A stretch of 64,000 nucleotides of DNA. Origin: Eleginops maclovinus. Its lineage: Eukaryota; Chordata; Actinopteri; Perciformes; Eleginopidae. The notes beneath the pieces are model-generated. The model saw nothing but the letters and a program-made list of their open reading frames with translations, made no database searches and was not told the origin of the DNA. The stretch is taken from NCBI RefSeq assembly GCF_036324505.1, contig NC_086361.1, positions 2,420,916-2,484,915 of the forward strand, given 5' to 3'. Made by a program: the position numbers and the translations under genes. Below, in pieces: positions 1-9,475 of this stretch (the first letter of the stretch is position 1; each line of letters opens with the position of its first letter).

Positions 1-702
1 CTGGAACGGATCTGAAGCACCCTTTCGGGTCAGGTCGGTCAGAGGACTGGTCAGCTCCGAAAAGGCGGGGATGAACCGCCTGTAGTAACCGGCCAGCCCC
101 ATGAACCTCCTGACCTCTTTTTTCGTCTTGGGCACCGGACAGGCAGAAATGGCGGCAGTTTTCTCTATCTGTGGCCGCACCTGCCCGCCGCCCAAGTGGT
201 ACCCCAGATACCGTACCTCCCTCCGCCCAACCGCACACTTCTTCGGGTTGGCCGTGAGCCCCGTCTGCCTCAGGGACTCGAGCACTGCCCCCAACTGCTG
301 CATATGCTGCTTGTACTCATGTCGATCGGACGCTGGCAGGCTGTGGGCGGCTAGCTGCGCTCCCCCGGCCAGCAGGGGAAGAAGCCGCACAGCCCACTCC
401 TCCTCCGGCCACCCGCACGCCGCCGCAGTGCCCTCAAATATGTCCAGATATGCCTCTGGGTCGTCGTCGGCTGACATCTTCTGGAGGGCAATCTGCGGCG
501 GCCGGGCGGGGTTGGTCACCGGCTCGGCCTCCCGGGCGGCCGGACGCTGCAGCAGCTCCCGCAGGAGAGCACGGTCCTCCCGCTGGCTGGAGGCGATTTC
601 GAGGAGAGCCTCGCTCTGCTGACGTTGCAGGGCAGTGGTGCTCTCCTGCATGAGGGCGAGACGCTGGAGGGCCTGGCCCAGCGGGCTTTCTCCTTCTGTC
701 AT
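1..702 (-). pseudogene. Ty3/gypsy gag-RT internal-deletion derivative (runs off left edge)
   Basis: A single open frame starts at the ATG at 702-700 and stays open to the window edge. Its first ~125 codons are a gag N-terminus containing KMSADDDPEAYLDIFEG, typical of fish gypsy gag with a SCAN-like fold. At about 315-325 the frame passes directly into the C-terminal part of reverse transcriptase: TANPKKCAVGRREVRYLGY, then FMGLAGYYRRFIPAF at the RT/RNase H connection. The rest of gag, the protease and the RT fingers and palm, including the catalytic YxDD block, are missing, so the fusion cannot be an active polymerase. The 5' LTR and primer site lie immediately upstream, at higher coordinates. 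The rest of the element should lie left of base 1. The homology calls come from recognised motifs; the deletion is inferred from the abrupt change of domain. Confidence 0.85.
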
Positions 703-721
703 CTGAGGGTCCAGGGTTGAA

Positions 722-739
722 GTCCCTGTTCAGGCGCCA
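722..739 (-). other. Primer binding site, tRNA-Lys type
   Basis: Read on the minus strand this is TGGCGCCTGAACAGGGAC. It differs at one base from the complement of the 3' end of the tRNA-Lys3 primer used by many retroelements. It begins two bases inside the end of the LTR and precedes the gag ATG by about 20 bases, where a primer site should be. Confidence 0.85.
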
Positions 740-740
740 C

Positions 741-1050
741 TGTGAGCAGGATCGCTCAGGTAGAAGGCAAGAGACGGAAGGGTTCGGGGTTGGGCCAAAA
801 TAATAGCGTTTATTTCGTCAGAAACGTGCAAACAAAAGACAGCTCCGCGGCACTTCCAGGACGGGCAAGGCCAGGACGGGGTGTGTCGGCTTCCCAGGAC
901 CCAGCCTACTGCAAGACAGACCAGAACCAGGTTACCAACATGCTTTATATTAACTGACTGATTACCTGATTCCGATCAGCTGTCTGGTCTCCGGCCGAGC
1001 CACTCCCCTCACCCCAGCAGCCGGCGCTCTAACCACACCCGGCTGCCACA
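741..1050 (-). mobile_element. 5' LTR of Ty3/gypsy element
   Basis: The 310-base segment begins TGTGGCAGCC (1050 leftward) and ends CTGCTCACA (741), giving the TG...CA boundaries of an LTR, and it abuts the primer site. On the minus strand it contains a TATA-like TATAAAG near 950-945 and an AATAAA polyadenylation signal at 814-809, in the order expected for a promoter/terminator LTR. The 5 bases beyond it (GATAC, 1051-1055) are the candidate target duplication; the partner copy would lie outside the window. Confidence 0.85.
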
Positions 1051-1150
1051 GATACTATTGCCTGTTTAATAACTGATAAACCTCAGAAGGATTGCATAAT
1101 AGAATATCGTAGATGAGAGCTCCAGGACATCACTAACAAGATGGCGACGG

Positions 1151-1338
1151 TGACGTCATAAGAGGACCCACCCCCGACGACGTCAGCCTATAGAAGAGTC
1201 TGGAGAACCCCATGTGACAAGCGGCCAACAGGATCCAGCCCCCCACTACCAACCAATGAGAGCACGAGAGCACGAGAGCGGAGAGCGTCTTATTTTGAAG
1301 TTGTTTATTGTATGGCCGGAAAGGGATGGTTCTATAAA
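1151..1338 (+). promoter_or_regulatory. Promoter-like cluster: CRE, CCAAT box, TATA box
   Basis: A perfect palindromic CRE (TGACGTCA) lies at 1151-1158 and a second GACGTCA core near 1185. A CCAAT box lies at 1253-1257 and TATAAA at 1333-1338. The order and spacing resemble a compact plus-strand promoter. No convincing ORF follows before 1475. It could be a remnant retroelement LTR or the promoter of the neighbouring hAT element. No transcript evidence is visible, so the call is tentative. Confidence 0.3.
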
Positions 1339-1475
1339 ACATGTTTGTATTGTGAAATCGCTCTCTTTTGTTCCGGACCGCCAGACAGTAACTACTGATG
1401 AGCTCCACTCAGTCAGCAGCCTGAGGATGCGTGTCCCGGGCTATTGAGCCACAGCTGTGAAACTTTTGTAAAAAC

Positions 1476-1806
1476 CTACTTTTTGTAAAAAATACTCCTT
1501 TTGAAACGTATATGAGGGGCTTCACTTCGTTTCTTTTTAATCGACTCCCGGGCCTCGAATAAAAAAACACTTCCTACAGCAGCCGCATCTTTCCCCACCA
1601 TCTCCTCACACAGATCCACCGCAGCAGGGAGCAGCAGTTCCTCCGCTAGGCTTTCGCACCTTAGCAATCCTCTGCGCTACCAGGTAGGAGGCCCGCTGTG
1701 CTTTAGCAGAAACAGACGTAACATTAACCATTCGTTGCTGGCAGTAGTCTTCGCCCTTCCTCTCAAAAAAAGCCCGGTCTTTTTTTTACATAATCTGAGT
1801 GCTTGG
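1476..1806 (-). pseudogene. SCAND3/ZBED5-like hAT transposase fragment (continuation of 2765-3012)
   Basis: Minus-strand translation gives ASYLVAQRIAKVRK and then, after a frameshift near 1655, AEELLLPAAVDLCEEMVG. These are the conserved N-terminal blocks that follow the BED finger in hAT-derived proteins of the SCAND3/ZBED5/FAM200 type. The BED-finger part is at 2765-3012, and the two parts are separated by a 958-base hAT insertion. The frame ends at a stop near 1476. It is truncated, shifted and interrupted, so it is dead. Confidence 0.65.
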
Positions 1807-1875
1807 CAGTGGCGGCTGGTGAACATTTTTTTGGGGGGGGGCGCAGTTGGGCGGCACGGTTTAAATAGCACTTTT

Positions 1876-2256
1876 TTAGAGGTTTAGCTTAAGACAGTTG
1901 GTTAGGTGGCTGCGGCCACATTCGTGCTTCTTACATTTTTGTGTGAAGTGCTTTAGATCCTTCATCCCGGTTGTAGTCCAAAGTGTTTCAGTCCCAGGAC
2001 TTTGAAATAACAGACAAGGGAAACAAAAAAAGGCATTGCTCACTGTACAACCAGCTAACCAATTCCGCTTAGCATACAAGTTTGAGGAGAAAGTCCGAGT
2101 GTAGGTTCTCCCGCGATCAGTGGTCGTCTGTTGAATGTTTAAATCCGGACGCTCGGGTCCCAAGTCTTTCAATTTCTTCTTTTCGACATCTGATGGTCGA
2201 TGAAACGGTGTTTTAAGTAGAGCTTGCACGGAGTTCTCAGCCATCGATGTCGCCAT
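1876..2256 (-). CDS. TTF-type zinc-finger N-terminus of a hAT transposase (truncated)
   Basis: The frame starts at ATG 2256-2254. It encodes an N-terminus followed by FCFPCLLF and a Cys/His-rich segment ending KCKKHECGRSHLTNC. This matches the TTF-type finger of ZMYM1-like hAT transposases, with the Cys-x2-Cys of FCFPC and a terminal His. The frame stops after about 126 residues. Full-length relatives run to about 600-900 residues, so the DUF4371/RNase H-like catalytic domain and the C-terminal dimerisation domain have been lost. It could at most encode a DNA-binding fragment. Confidence 0.65.
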   Translation of the reverse strand: MATSMAENSVQALLKTPFHRPSDVEKKKLKDLGPERPDLNIQQTTTDRGRTYTRTFSSNLYAKRNWLAGCTVSNAFFCFPCLLFQSPGTETLWTTTGMKDLKHFTQKCKKHECGRSHLTNCLKLNL

Positions 2257-2400
2257 ATTCACTCAATCTAAGTTTCAGCTAGCTACGGTGCTGCTCTTTA
2301 CGCTTGTGGTTAGGGAATGATAACGATGCTGATTCGCCGAAATAGTCCAATCGCGTATCTAAGAATGTCACATTGAACTAAGAAACAATGCCATTGGCTG

Positions 2401-2450
2401 TGGGCGCAAAGATTTGCGCCCAGATCTGTGGGCGCAAAGATTTGCGCCCA
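2401..2450. repeat. Two tandem copies of a near-perfect 22-bp palindrome
   Basis: TGGGCGCAAAGATTTGCGCCCA occupies 2401-2422 and is repeated exactly at 2429-2450. The repeat period is 28. Each copy folds on itself apart from the central GAT. The pair lies in the non-coding part of the hAT at 1807-2764, where subterminal repeats often bind transposase. Confidence 0.85.
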
Positions 2451-2764
2451 CAGATCTAAGTTTCATCCCCCAATGAAAAGCTATCCTTGCTAAAATGACT
2501 GAGAAAGGTATAAGCTCTCCTATAGACTCCCATGTTATCGGCGCCCACGGACGGTAGCCGACCTGCCTATTCTCAGAAAAGGCGAATGGCAATATATTAT
2601 GTCCGGACACATTTTAGCGGTTCTTGACAGTGGTCTCCCATACACATTTAACCCATAAACACGGTACATTTCTTATTTCAATTATGTTGTATATATAACG
2701 TTTTTTAACTCAAAAAGTCAGGGTGGGCGGCGCCCAAGCGCCCACTATTGACGCACCGCCACTG

Positions 2765-3012
2765 CACTGCAGGCATATCAGACATTTCGGTATCCCTTCC
2801 ACTTCAATAAATCCATATTGGAGATACTCCTGTGGTGTATTAAATCTGGTGATATACAAAGGTAGATACTCTCTGAGGTCATAGGTTGGGTAAGAGTGAT
2901 GTTGGGTGATAGGAGAGGGAAAAACAACATCTGGCATAGGTCAGGGGGCCCCTATGAACTGACCTATGTCACCTTAGGGGGCACACATTGTTAATGATTA
3001 CCTCAGGTGAGC
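2765..3012 (-). pseudogene. 5' end and BED-finger start of SCAND3/ZBED5-like hAT
   Basis: The minus-strand frame contains EYLQYGFIEVEGIPKCLICL, the start of the BED-type finger typical of this family, and is cut after CLICLQ by the hAT at 1807-2764. Upstream non-coding sequence, including GAGGTAATCATTAACAATG-like sequence at 2981-3005, recurs in the same sense on the plus strand at 56423-56620. That identifies it as the 5' region of one repeat family. A 10-bp-arm hairpin (CATAGGTCAG/CTGACCTATG) lies near 2935-2970. Confidence 0.6.
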
Positions 3013-3289
3013 ACACACACTTTGGATACGCACACATATTTTCTCCTATAAAGTGTATGCACAAAGACTGTTCGGGGGGACTTCCAAAATTGGCTCTGGG
3101 AACCTCGTCTTGCCCGTGTTGGTGTTTGATACTATGCTGTTGTAATAACCTTATTATTTACAAGCTGGTGTCTCCGGAGACTTCTTCATCATCTTCACAA
3201 ACATTGCTACAGAATATACCTCACTCCCTCTCTAATTCTTCCGGAGTCTTTTATCAGATCAGTCTTAATTATGCGATGTGCTTCAGATG

Positions 3290-4307
3290 CGTTCTCAGGT
3301 GTCTCATCAACGTTTACATCGCGGTGAAGAGCTTCTTCGTGGAGAAGAAGGTACCATTAGAAAAGCTGTTGGTAACTACAGACGGGGCTCCCGCAATGAC
3401 GGGCCAACACGCAGGCTGCATTGCGCATTGCAAAGGTGACACAGCTTTCCCAACATGTCTACATTACCACTGCATCATTCACCAGCTGGCATTATGTGCA
3501 AAAGTGACCGGCTTTGATCATGTGATGACCCCTGTCATGAAAATCATAAATAGCATCCACTCCAAAGCCAAACAACACAGGACATTCAAAGTGCTGTTGG
3601 AGGAGCTGTCAGCTGAATATGGTGACCTGTTATTACACACAGAGATCCGATGGCTCAGCAGGGGAAGAGTTTTGCAGCGTTTTTTTGTCACTTTTGGGTG
3701 AAATCAAAGTGTTCTTGCAATCCAAAGGGGAAGACACCTCGCTGCTCGAGGACACTGAGTGGATACTTGACCTTGCATTTTAATAGACATCACTGGGAAA
3801 CTGAACCATTTGAACTGTGAACTGCAAGGCAAAGGCAAGACTGTTACTGACATGATAAGTGCTGTAAATGCATTTAAAGCTATGAGCATTTTCTAAGGGG
3901 GGAAAAAAGTGTTGTACTTTCCCTCTGTGCATTCAGTGCTGCATGACAATGCTTCTGCATCTGGGGCTTTTGACAAAGCTGCAGAAAGGTACTCTCAAGT
4001 CATAAACAGACTTGGGGAAAAGTTTGAGAAAAAGTTTTGTGACTTTGATCAACTTGAGCCGTGTGTGTCATTCATTTCAAATCCTTTCATGCAAGTGGAC
4101 ATGACATGCATTGCTGAGCAAGTAAGTGCAACCTTCAACGTGGATGCTGGACAGGTGGAGATTGAAGTCCTAACGTTGCAGAATTACCTCCACCTCAAGG
4201 CCATCAGGATGCACCAAACTTTTGGTGCCTTGTGGACACAGAAAAGCACAAAGCTGAGCCCATGCTCTTTAATGTTGTGGATCGTTTGTAACTTCATTGC
4301 AATTTAA
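3290..4307 (+). pseudogene. SCAND3/ZBED5-like hAT transposase, catalytic half, decayed
   Basis: Plus-strand frames give INVYIAVKSFFVEKK, LLVTTDGAPAMTGQHAG (the second catalytic Asp block), CIIHQLALCAKV (Cys/His block) and EIRWLSRGRVLQRF. These are the ordered motifs of the RNase H-like domain of this hAT group. Homology continues after a frameshift near 3695 and a stop near 3783 (NCELQGKGKTVTDMISAVNA), then in a further frame from 3909 (FDKAAERYSQVINRLGEKFE). The C-terminal dimerisation block is lost. It lies head to head with the N-terminal fragment at 1476-3012, so the two are not one simple copy. At least two frame disruptions are visible. Confidence 0.75.
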
Positions 4308-4737
4308 TTCAATGCCATTGTGTTATGATGTTGATGATAGCTCCACGGTCATTTAATATTACTGCAATTTTTCTTTGTTGCATTATATTGAAACTTTGTT
4401 GATCAGCAACTGTTTTATTGAGCATTCTTATTGGTAACTAAAGCTAGTCTGCAGCTTACTTTGCTAGCTGCGAAGATAAAACAGGGCAATTTGGTTTGTT
4501 GTCAACTACAAGAGAAGATTTACTGCAAACACAGGTATATACATAGCCCGATATATAAACAAGACTTGTTAAATCCATCAGGGTATGACTGTGTGAGCAA
4601 TAGTCAATATTTTGAACTTTTGAAATTATGTTCACATGGACCTGAATGTGGATTAACCATTTGCAGATGTAGAAACGTTTTGGACATGTGCATGAGCAGA
4701 CATCTGAAAGTGTGTGGAAAGGTGAAGTAGCTCTAAG

Positions 4738-4761
4738 TTTCAAAAAGTTTGGTGACCCCTG
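4738..4761 (+). mobile_element. 3' terminal inverted repeat of the SCAND3-like hAT
   Basis: The sequence ends AAAAAGTTTGGTGACCCCTG, the complement of the CAGGGGTCACCAAACTTTTT terminus typical of this fish hAT group. It lies about 430 bases beyond the transposase fragment in the same orientation. The stretch 4308-4737 between them is AT-rich 3' non-coding sequence of the element. Confidence 0.65.
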
Positions 4762-4821
4762 CTCCAAACGTTAGCTTTAGCCTGCGATTTTAGTTCTAAT
4801 ACACTGTCACATGTTATCGTA

Positions 4822-5465
4822 GTCATAATTCATTTATTTCATAAACGCCTTTACAGGTGCTCAAAGTCGCTTTACAGAGGTACATAAAAGACAACAGATA
4901 AATAAAGTAAAAGTCACATTAAAATCAAGCAATATAACTATCACACATTAAAAGCCAGTTTGAAGAGGTGAGTTTTTAAGAGTTTCTTCAAGGTGGTGAG
5001 GTCAGCGTAGTCTCTGATGGGTTGTGGGAGTGAGTTCCAGAGGGAGGGGGCAGCGACAGAGAAGGCTCTGTCCCCCCAGGTTCGGTGCTTGGCACAGGTG
5101 GGGATGGACAGGAGGTTTGCTTCTGAGGAGCAGAGGCAGTGTGAAAAGGTAGGAGGGGGCCTGGTTGGTGAGGGCTTTGTGGGTTATGAGAAGGACTTTG
5201 AAGTCAAGTCGTTGGTGGACGGGGAGTCGGAGGTTCATCAGGGCAATGTTTTTGAGGTGGAAAAAAGGCAGTCCTGGTGATGTGATTTATGTGGTGATTG
5301 AATTTCAAAGATGACTCCGAGGTTGCGGATGTGGGGCAGGGGGCGTAGAGTGTGTCTGTCAAAGGTGAAGTTGAAATTCTGGAGGGTTTTGGTATGGGAT
5401 GGGGGACCGATGATGAGGTCTGATTTGGAACGGTTCAGTTGAAGAGAGACAGTTGGTGAGAGTGG
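4822..5465 (-). mobile_element. L2-like LINE, 3' fragment (copy A)
   Basis: Minus-strand translation gives VHQRLDFKVLLITHKALTNQAPSYL near 5230-5150 and then LGGQSLLCRCPLPLE. These are the RT C-terminal blocks of L2-type LINEs (LHWLPV..RI.FK.LLL). The minus-strand 3' tail, AAAGCGACTTTGAGCACCTG followed by AATAAATGAATTA, is the usual 3' end of this group. Only the last ~640 bases remain. A longer version of the same insertion exists in copy B at 47533-48560. Confidence 0.8.
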
Positions 5466-5629
5466 GTTTATATATTAAGTTCAACATATAAATTATAAAT
5501 TAACTTGCCTTCATGTAAAGTTAGCGTCACAGATTGGTACATGCAAAAAAAGTACTAAGTAGGCTTGTTAAGCATGGATGCGCAATCTTCCTGCTATGCG
5601 TTATGGAGAATAAGCAAAGAGTCAATCAT

Positions 5630-8600
5630 CCTTGTCTTTAGCCTTCATCTGGCATATTTATTATTATGGTACTTTACAGTTTGTACAGATTACGAATACG
5701 ACACCCTCTGTCCTTAGACCCCCACATCGGATAAGGAAAAACTTCCCACAAAACCCCACAGTTAATGGGGGAAAAAAATGGAAGAAACCTCAGGGAGAGC
5801 AAGCGAGGAGGGATCCCTCTCCCAGGATGGACAGAAGTGCAATAGATGTCGTGTGTAAATTAAAGACACATTACATTTACAACATAGGTAATCAAAATGC
5901 TAGAAAACATCATGTGTCTATTTAATAAATAATGAAGATCGAGCCAGGTTGATGTCAACAATCCACTGGCTGCCATCAAAGCAGTAGTAAGGGGAGCGTC
6001 AGGCAGGACCACAGCAACAGTCACCACTCAGGATGCAGGAGACTCCTTCAATGCTGCAGTCTGCCAAGTGATAGAAAGAAAAAATACAAGGAAGCTGGGT
6101 TAGTGGCATACTTATTTGGGACATGAGTATTCAGGTACAGAGAAAGAAAAGAGATACTATATTTACAACACAGGTAGTCCAAACCCTGGAAAACATCCTG
6201 TGTCAATATTGAAGAAGATGAGGATGGATCCAGGTGGATGTTGACAGTCCTCTGGCTGCCATCAAAGAAGCATTAAGGTGAGCGTCAGGCAGGAACACAG
6301 CAACAGGTACAGCCACGACTCAGGATGCAGGAGACGCCTTCAATGCTGCCAACATACAAAGTGACAGACACAAAGAACTACAAGGAAGCTGGGTTAGTGG
6401 CATACTTATTTGGGACACGAGTATTCAGGTACAGAGAAAGAAAAGAGATACTATATTTACAACACAGGTAGTCCAAACCCTGGAAAACATCCTGTGTCAA
6501 TATTGAAGAAGATGAAGATGGATCCAGGTGGATGTCGACAGTCCTCTGGCTGCCATCAAAGAAGCATTAAGGTGAGCGTCAGGCAGGAGCACAGCAACAG
6601 GGACAGCCACGACTCAGGATGCAGGCGACGCCTTCAATGCTGCCAACATACAAAGTGACAGACACAAAGAACTACAAGGAAGCTGGGTTAGTAGCAGCGT
6701 AAGAAACAGCCAGTTGCAGAGTAAAACCATTGAGATGTAAATCCCATAGATAAGCGTATCCGAGAAGTGTTTTCTGTTACCAGAGACACACTTCTTTAGA
6801 TACAGAACCTTATAGTTTGAAGCAGCATGGGACAAAGACAGTTGCAGTAACATTTTATCCCATTGACAAAACAAAGAAGTTTGTCCAAATGCTTGAAAAT
6901 ATCCTGTGCCTACCTAGGCGAGGATGAAGATCGATCCAGGTGGATGTCAACAATCCTCTGGCTGCCATCAAAGAACTAGTAAGGCGAGCGTCAGGCAGGA
7001 ACACCGCAACAGGGACAGCCATGACTCAGGAGATGCTTTCTGTGGGACCAGCTTCCAAGTGACCAACACAAAAAACTCCTAGGAAGATTGGTTAGTTGCA
7101 TACATATTTGGGACGAGGGGAATACAGGTATAATATAGGATGGTACCTGCCCATCAAGGGATTTGTAGGCGAGAACGTGTGTCTAGGGAGTGTTTTGCGT
7201 GTCGTGTGTTGCTTTCAAGTTAGAAGCAGCATAGGAAACAGCCAGGTGCAGAGAAAAAACATTGAAAAGTTAAGCGTATCCTAGAAGTGTTTTCTGTTAC
7301 CACAGACACATTTCTTTAGATACAGAACCTTCAAGTTTGAAGCAGCATGGGAAAAAGACAGTTGCAGTAACACTTTATCCCATTGTACTTTCAGAGACTC
7401 TAGGAACAACCAACAACACTGCATTTGTGGAACACAAAGCTCTACTGTCCCACTAGGCTATAACCAGCTCTTTAAGATTTGGATGGTGCCTGCCCATTAA
7501 GGGATTTGTAGGAGAGAAGGTGTGTGTGTAAGCTAGAAGCAGCGTAGGAAACAGCCAGTTGCAGAGTAAAACCATTGAGATGTAGATGCCATAGTTAAGC
7601 GTATCCGAGAAGTGTTTTCTGTTACCACAGACACACTTCTTTAGATAGAGAACCTTATAGTTTGAAACAGCATGGGACAAAAGCAGTTGCAGTAACACTT
7701 TATCCCATTGTACTTTCAGAGACTCTAGGAACAACCAACAACACTGCATTTGTGGAACACAACGCCTTAGTGGGACAGTAGGGTATAACCAGCTCTTTAT
7801 ATTGTGCGTATTTAGAAGACGATCAACTTCAACGGGGACACCAAAAAGGTAGCAGACACATTTAACATATTAAGAGTATTCAGGTACAGAGAAAGAAAAG
7901 AGATACTATATTTACAACATAGGTAGTCCAAACGCTGGAAAACAGTCTGTCTATTTCAAAGATGATGAGGATCGATCCAGGTGGATGTCGACAGTCCTCT
8001 GGCTGCCATCAAAGAAGCAGTAAGGTGAGCGTCAGGCAGGAACACAGCAACAGGGACAGCCACGACTCAGGATGCAGGAGACGCCTTCAATGCTGCCAAC
8101 ATACCAAGTGACAGACACAAAGAACTACAAGGAAGGCTGGGTTAGTAGCAGCGTAAGAAACAGCAAGTTGCAGAGTAAAACCACTGAGATGTAAATCCCA
8201 TGGATAAGCGTATCCGAGAAGTGTTTTCTGTTACGACAGACACTTCTTTAGATAGAGAACCTTATAGTTTGAAACAGCATGGGACAAAAACAGTTGCAGT
8301 AACATTTTATCCCATTGTACTTTCAGAGACTCTGGGAACAACAAATATCCCTGAATTTGTGGAACACAAAGCGCTACTGTCCCACTAGGCTATAACCAGC
8401 TCTTTAATATCGGATGGTGTGTGTCCATTAAGGAATTTGTAGGCGAGAAGTGTGTGTGTAGGGTGTGTTTGGTGTGTTACCCTTCAAGTTAGAAGCAGCG
8501 TAGGAAACAGCCAGGTGCAGAGAAAAAACATTGAAAAGACACATCCCATAGTTAAGCGTATCCTAGAAGTGTTTTCTGTTACCACAGACACACTTCTTTA

Positions 8601-9130
8601 GATACAGAACCTTATAGTTTGAAGCAGCATGGGAAAAAGACAGTTGCAGTAACACTTTATCCCATTGTACTTTCAGAGACTCTTGGAACAACCAACACTG
8701 CATTTGTGGAACACAACGCCTTAGTGGGACAGTAGGGTATAACCAGCTCTAAGATCGGATGGTGCCTGCCCATTAAGGGATTTGCAGGCGAGAAGTTGTG
8801 TGTAGTGTGTGTTGCCCTTCAAGTTAGAAGCAGTGTAGGAAACAGCCAGTTGCAGAGAAAAAACAATATATACATCCCATAGATAAGCGTATCCGAGAAG
8901 TGTTTGTTACCACAGACACACTAATTTAGATACAGAACCTTCAAGTTTGAAGCAGCATGGGAAAAACACAGTAACACTTGATCCCATTGTACTTTCAGAG
9001 AGTCTTGGAACAACCAACAACGCTGCATTTGTGGAACACAACGCCTTAGTGGGACAGTAGGGTATAACCAGCTCTTTATGATCGGGAAGGTGTCCGCCCA
9101 TTAAGGGATTTGTAGGCGGGAAGTTGTGTG
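5630..9130 (+). repeat. Degenerate tandem array of two alternating modules (copy A)
   Basis: Module A (about 190 bases, anchored on GGTGGATGTCGACAGTCCTC) recurs with anchors near 5951, 6237, 6531, 6943 and 7983. Module B (about 320 bases, anchored on AAGTGTTTTCTGTTACCA) recurs near 6767, 7285, 7610, 8218, 8568 and 8900. The order is A A A B A B B A B B B, so higher-order units arose by unequal exchange. The lead-in at 5690-5840 (GGAAGAAACCTCAGGGAGAG, then GAGGAGGGATCCCTCTCCCAGG) resembles a dispersed repeat common in teleosts whose class I cannot name. No ORF is conserved between units, so the array looks non-coding. Confidence 0.85.
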
Positions 9131-9475
9131 TAGGGTGTGCAAGTTATGCAAAAAGAGACATTACCACATTCACATATGTATACTGTCGGTGGTCAGGGGT
9201 CAAGGGCTGATAAGTCGCTGTGACCTCTGGAGGTAGACTCTGTTCTGAGGGCAGATACAACATGACATAATTAAATTAATGTATACAAGCAACAGAGCGC
9301 TCTGACAATTAGCCAACAAAAGAACAACATTTCTCTCAGAAGCGTGGAGTGAGACATGGCTGCTGTACGAGTCCAATTCTATTTAATATCTTTAGCCACT
9401 AACCTAGAGAAATCTGAAGCACCTGGCCTCACTCTACATAACATGAAATCAAACTCCTGAACTATTCAGAGGACC
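9131..9475. other. Single-copy spacer shared by both duplication copies
   Basis: The sequence after the array, including the run GGTCAAGGGCTGATAAGTCG, is nearly identical at about 53160-53488. No ORF, splice-like exon or repeat is visible in it. The copies diverge abruptly at 9476, where copy A carries a hAT. Confidence 0.6.

Larger units (their letters stand above)
1807..2764 (-). mobile_element. Internally deleted hAT transposon with TIR CAGTGGCGG
   Basis: The termini are CAGTGGCGG at 1807-1815 and its complement CCGCCACTG at 2756-2764, a 9-bp perfect terminal inverted repeat. The element sits inside the SCAND3-like hAT pseudogene, whose motifs continue on both sides. I could not recognise an 8-bp target duplication, so the exact ends or the flanks have changed. 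Inside is only the first part of a TTF-type transposase; the catalytic part is absent. Confidence 0.7.

Noticed and set aside
5630..9130. CRISPR-like array of direct repeats
   Set aside because: Units are 190-350 bases, diverged and without short spacers, and the genome is eukaryotic.
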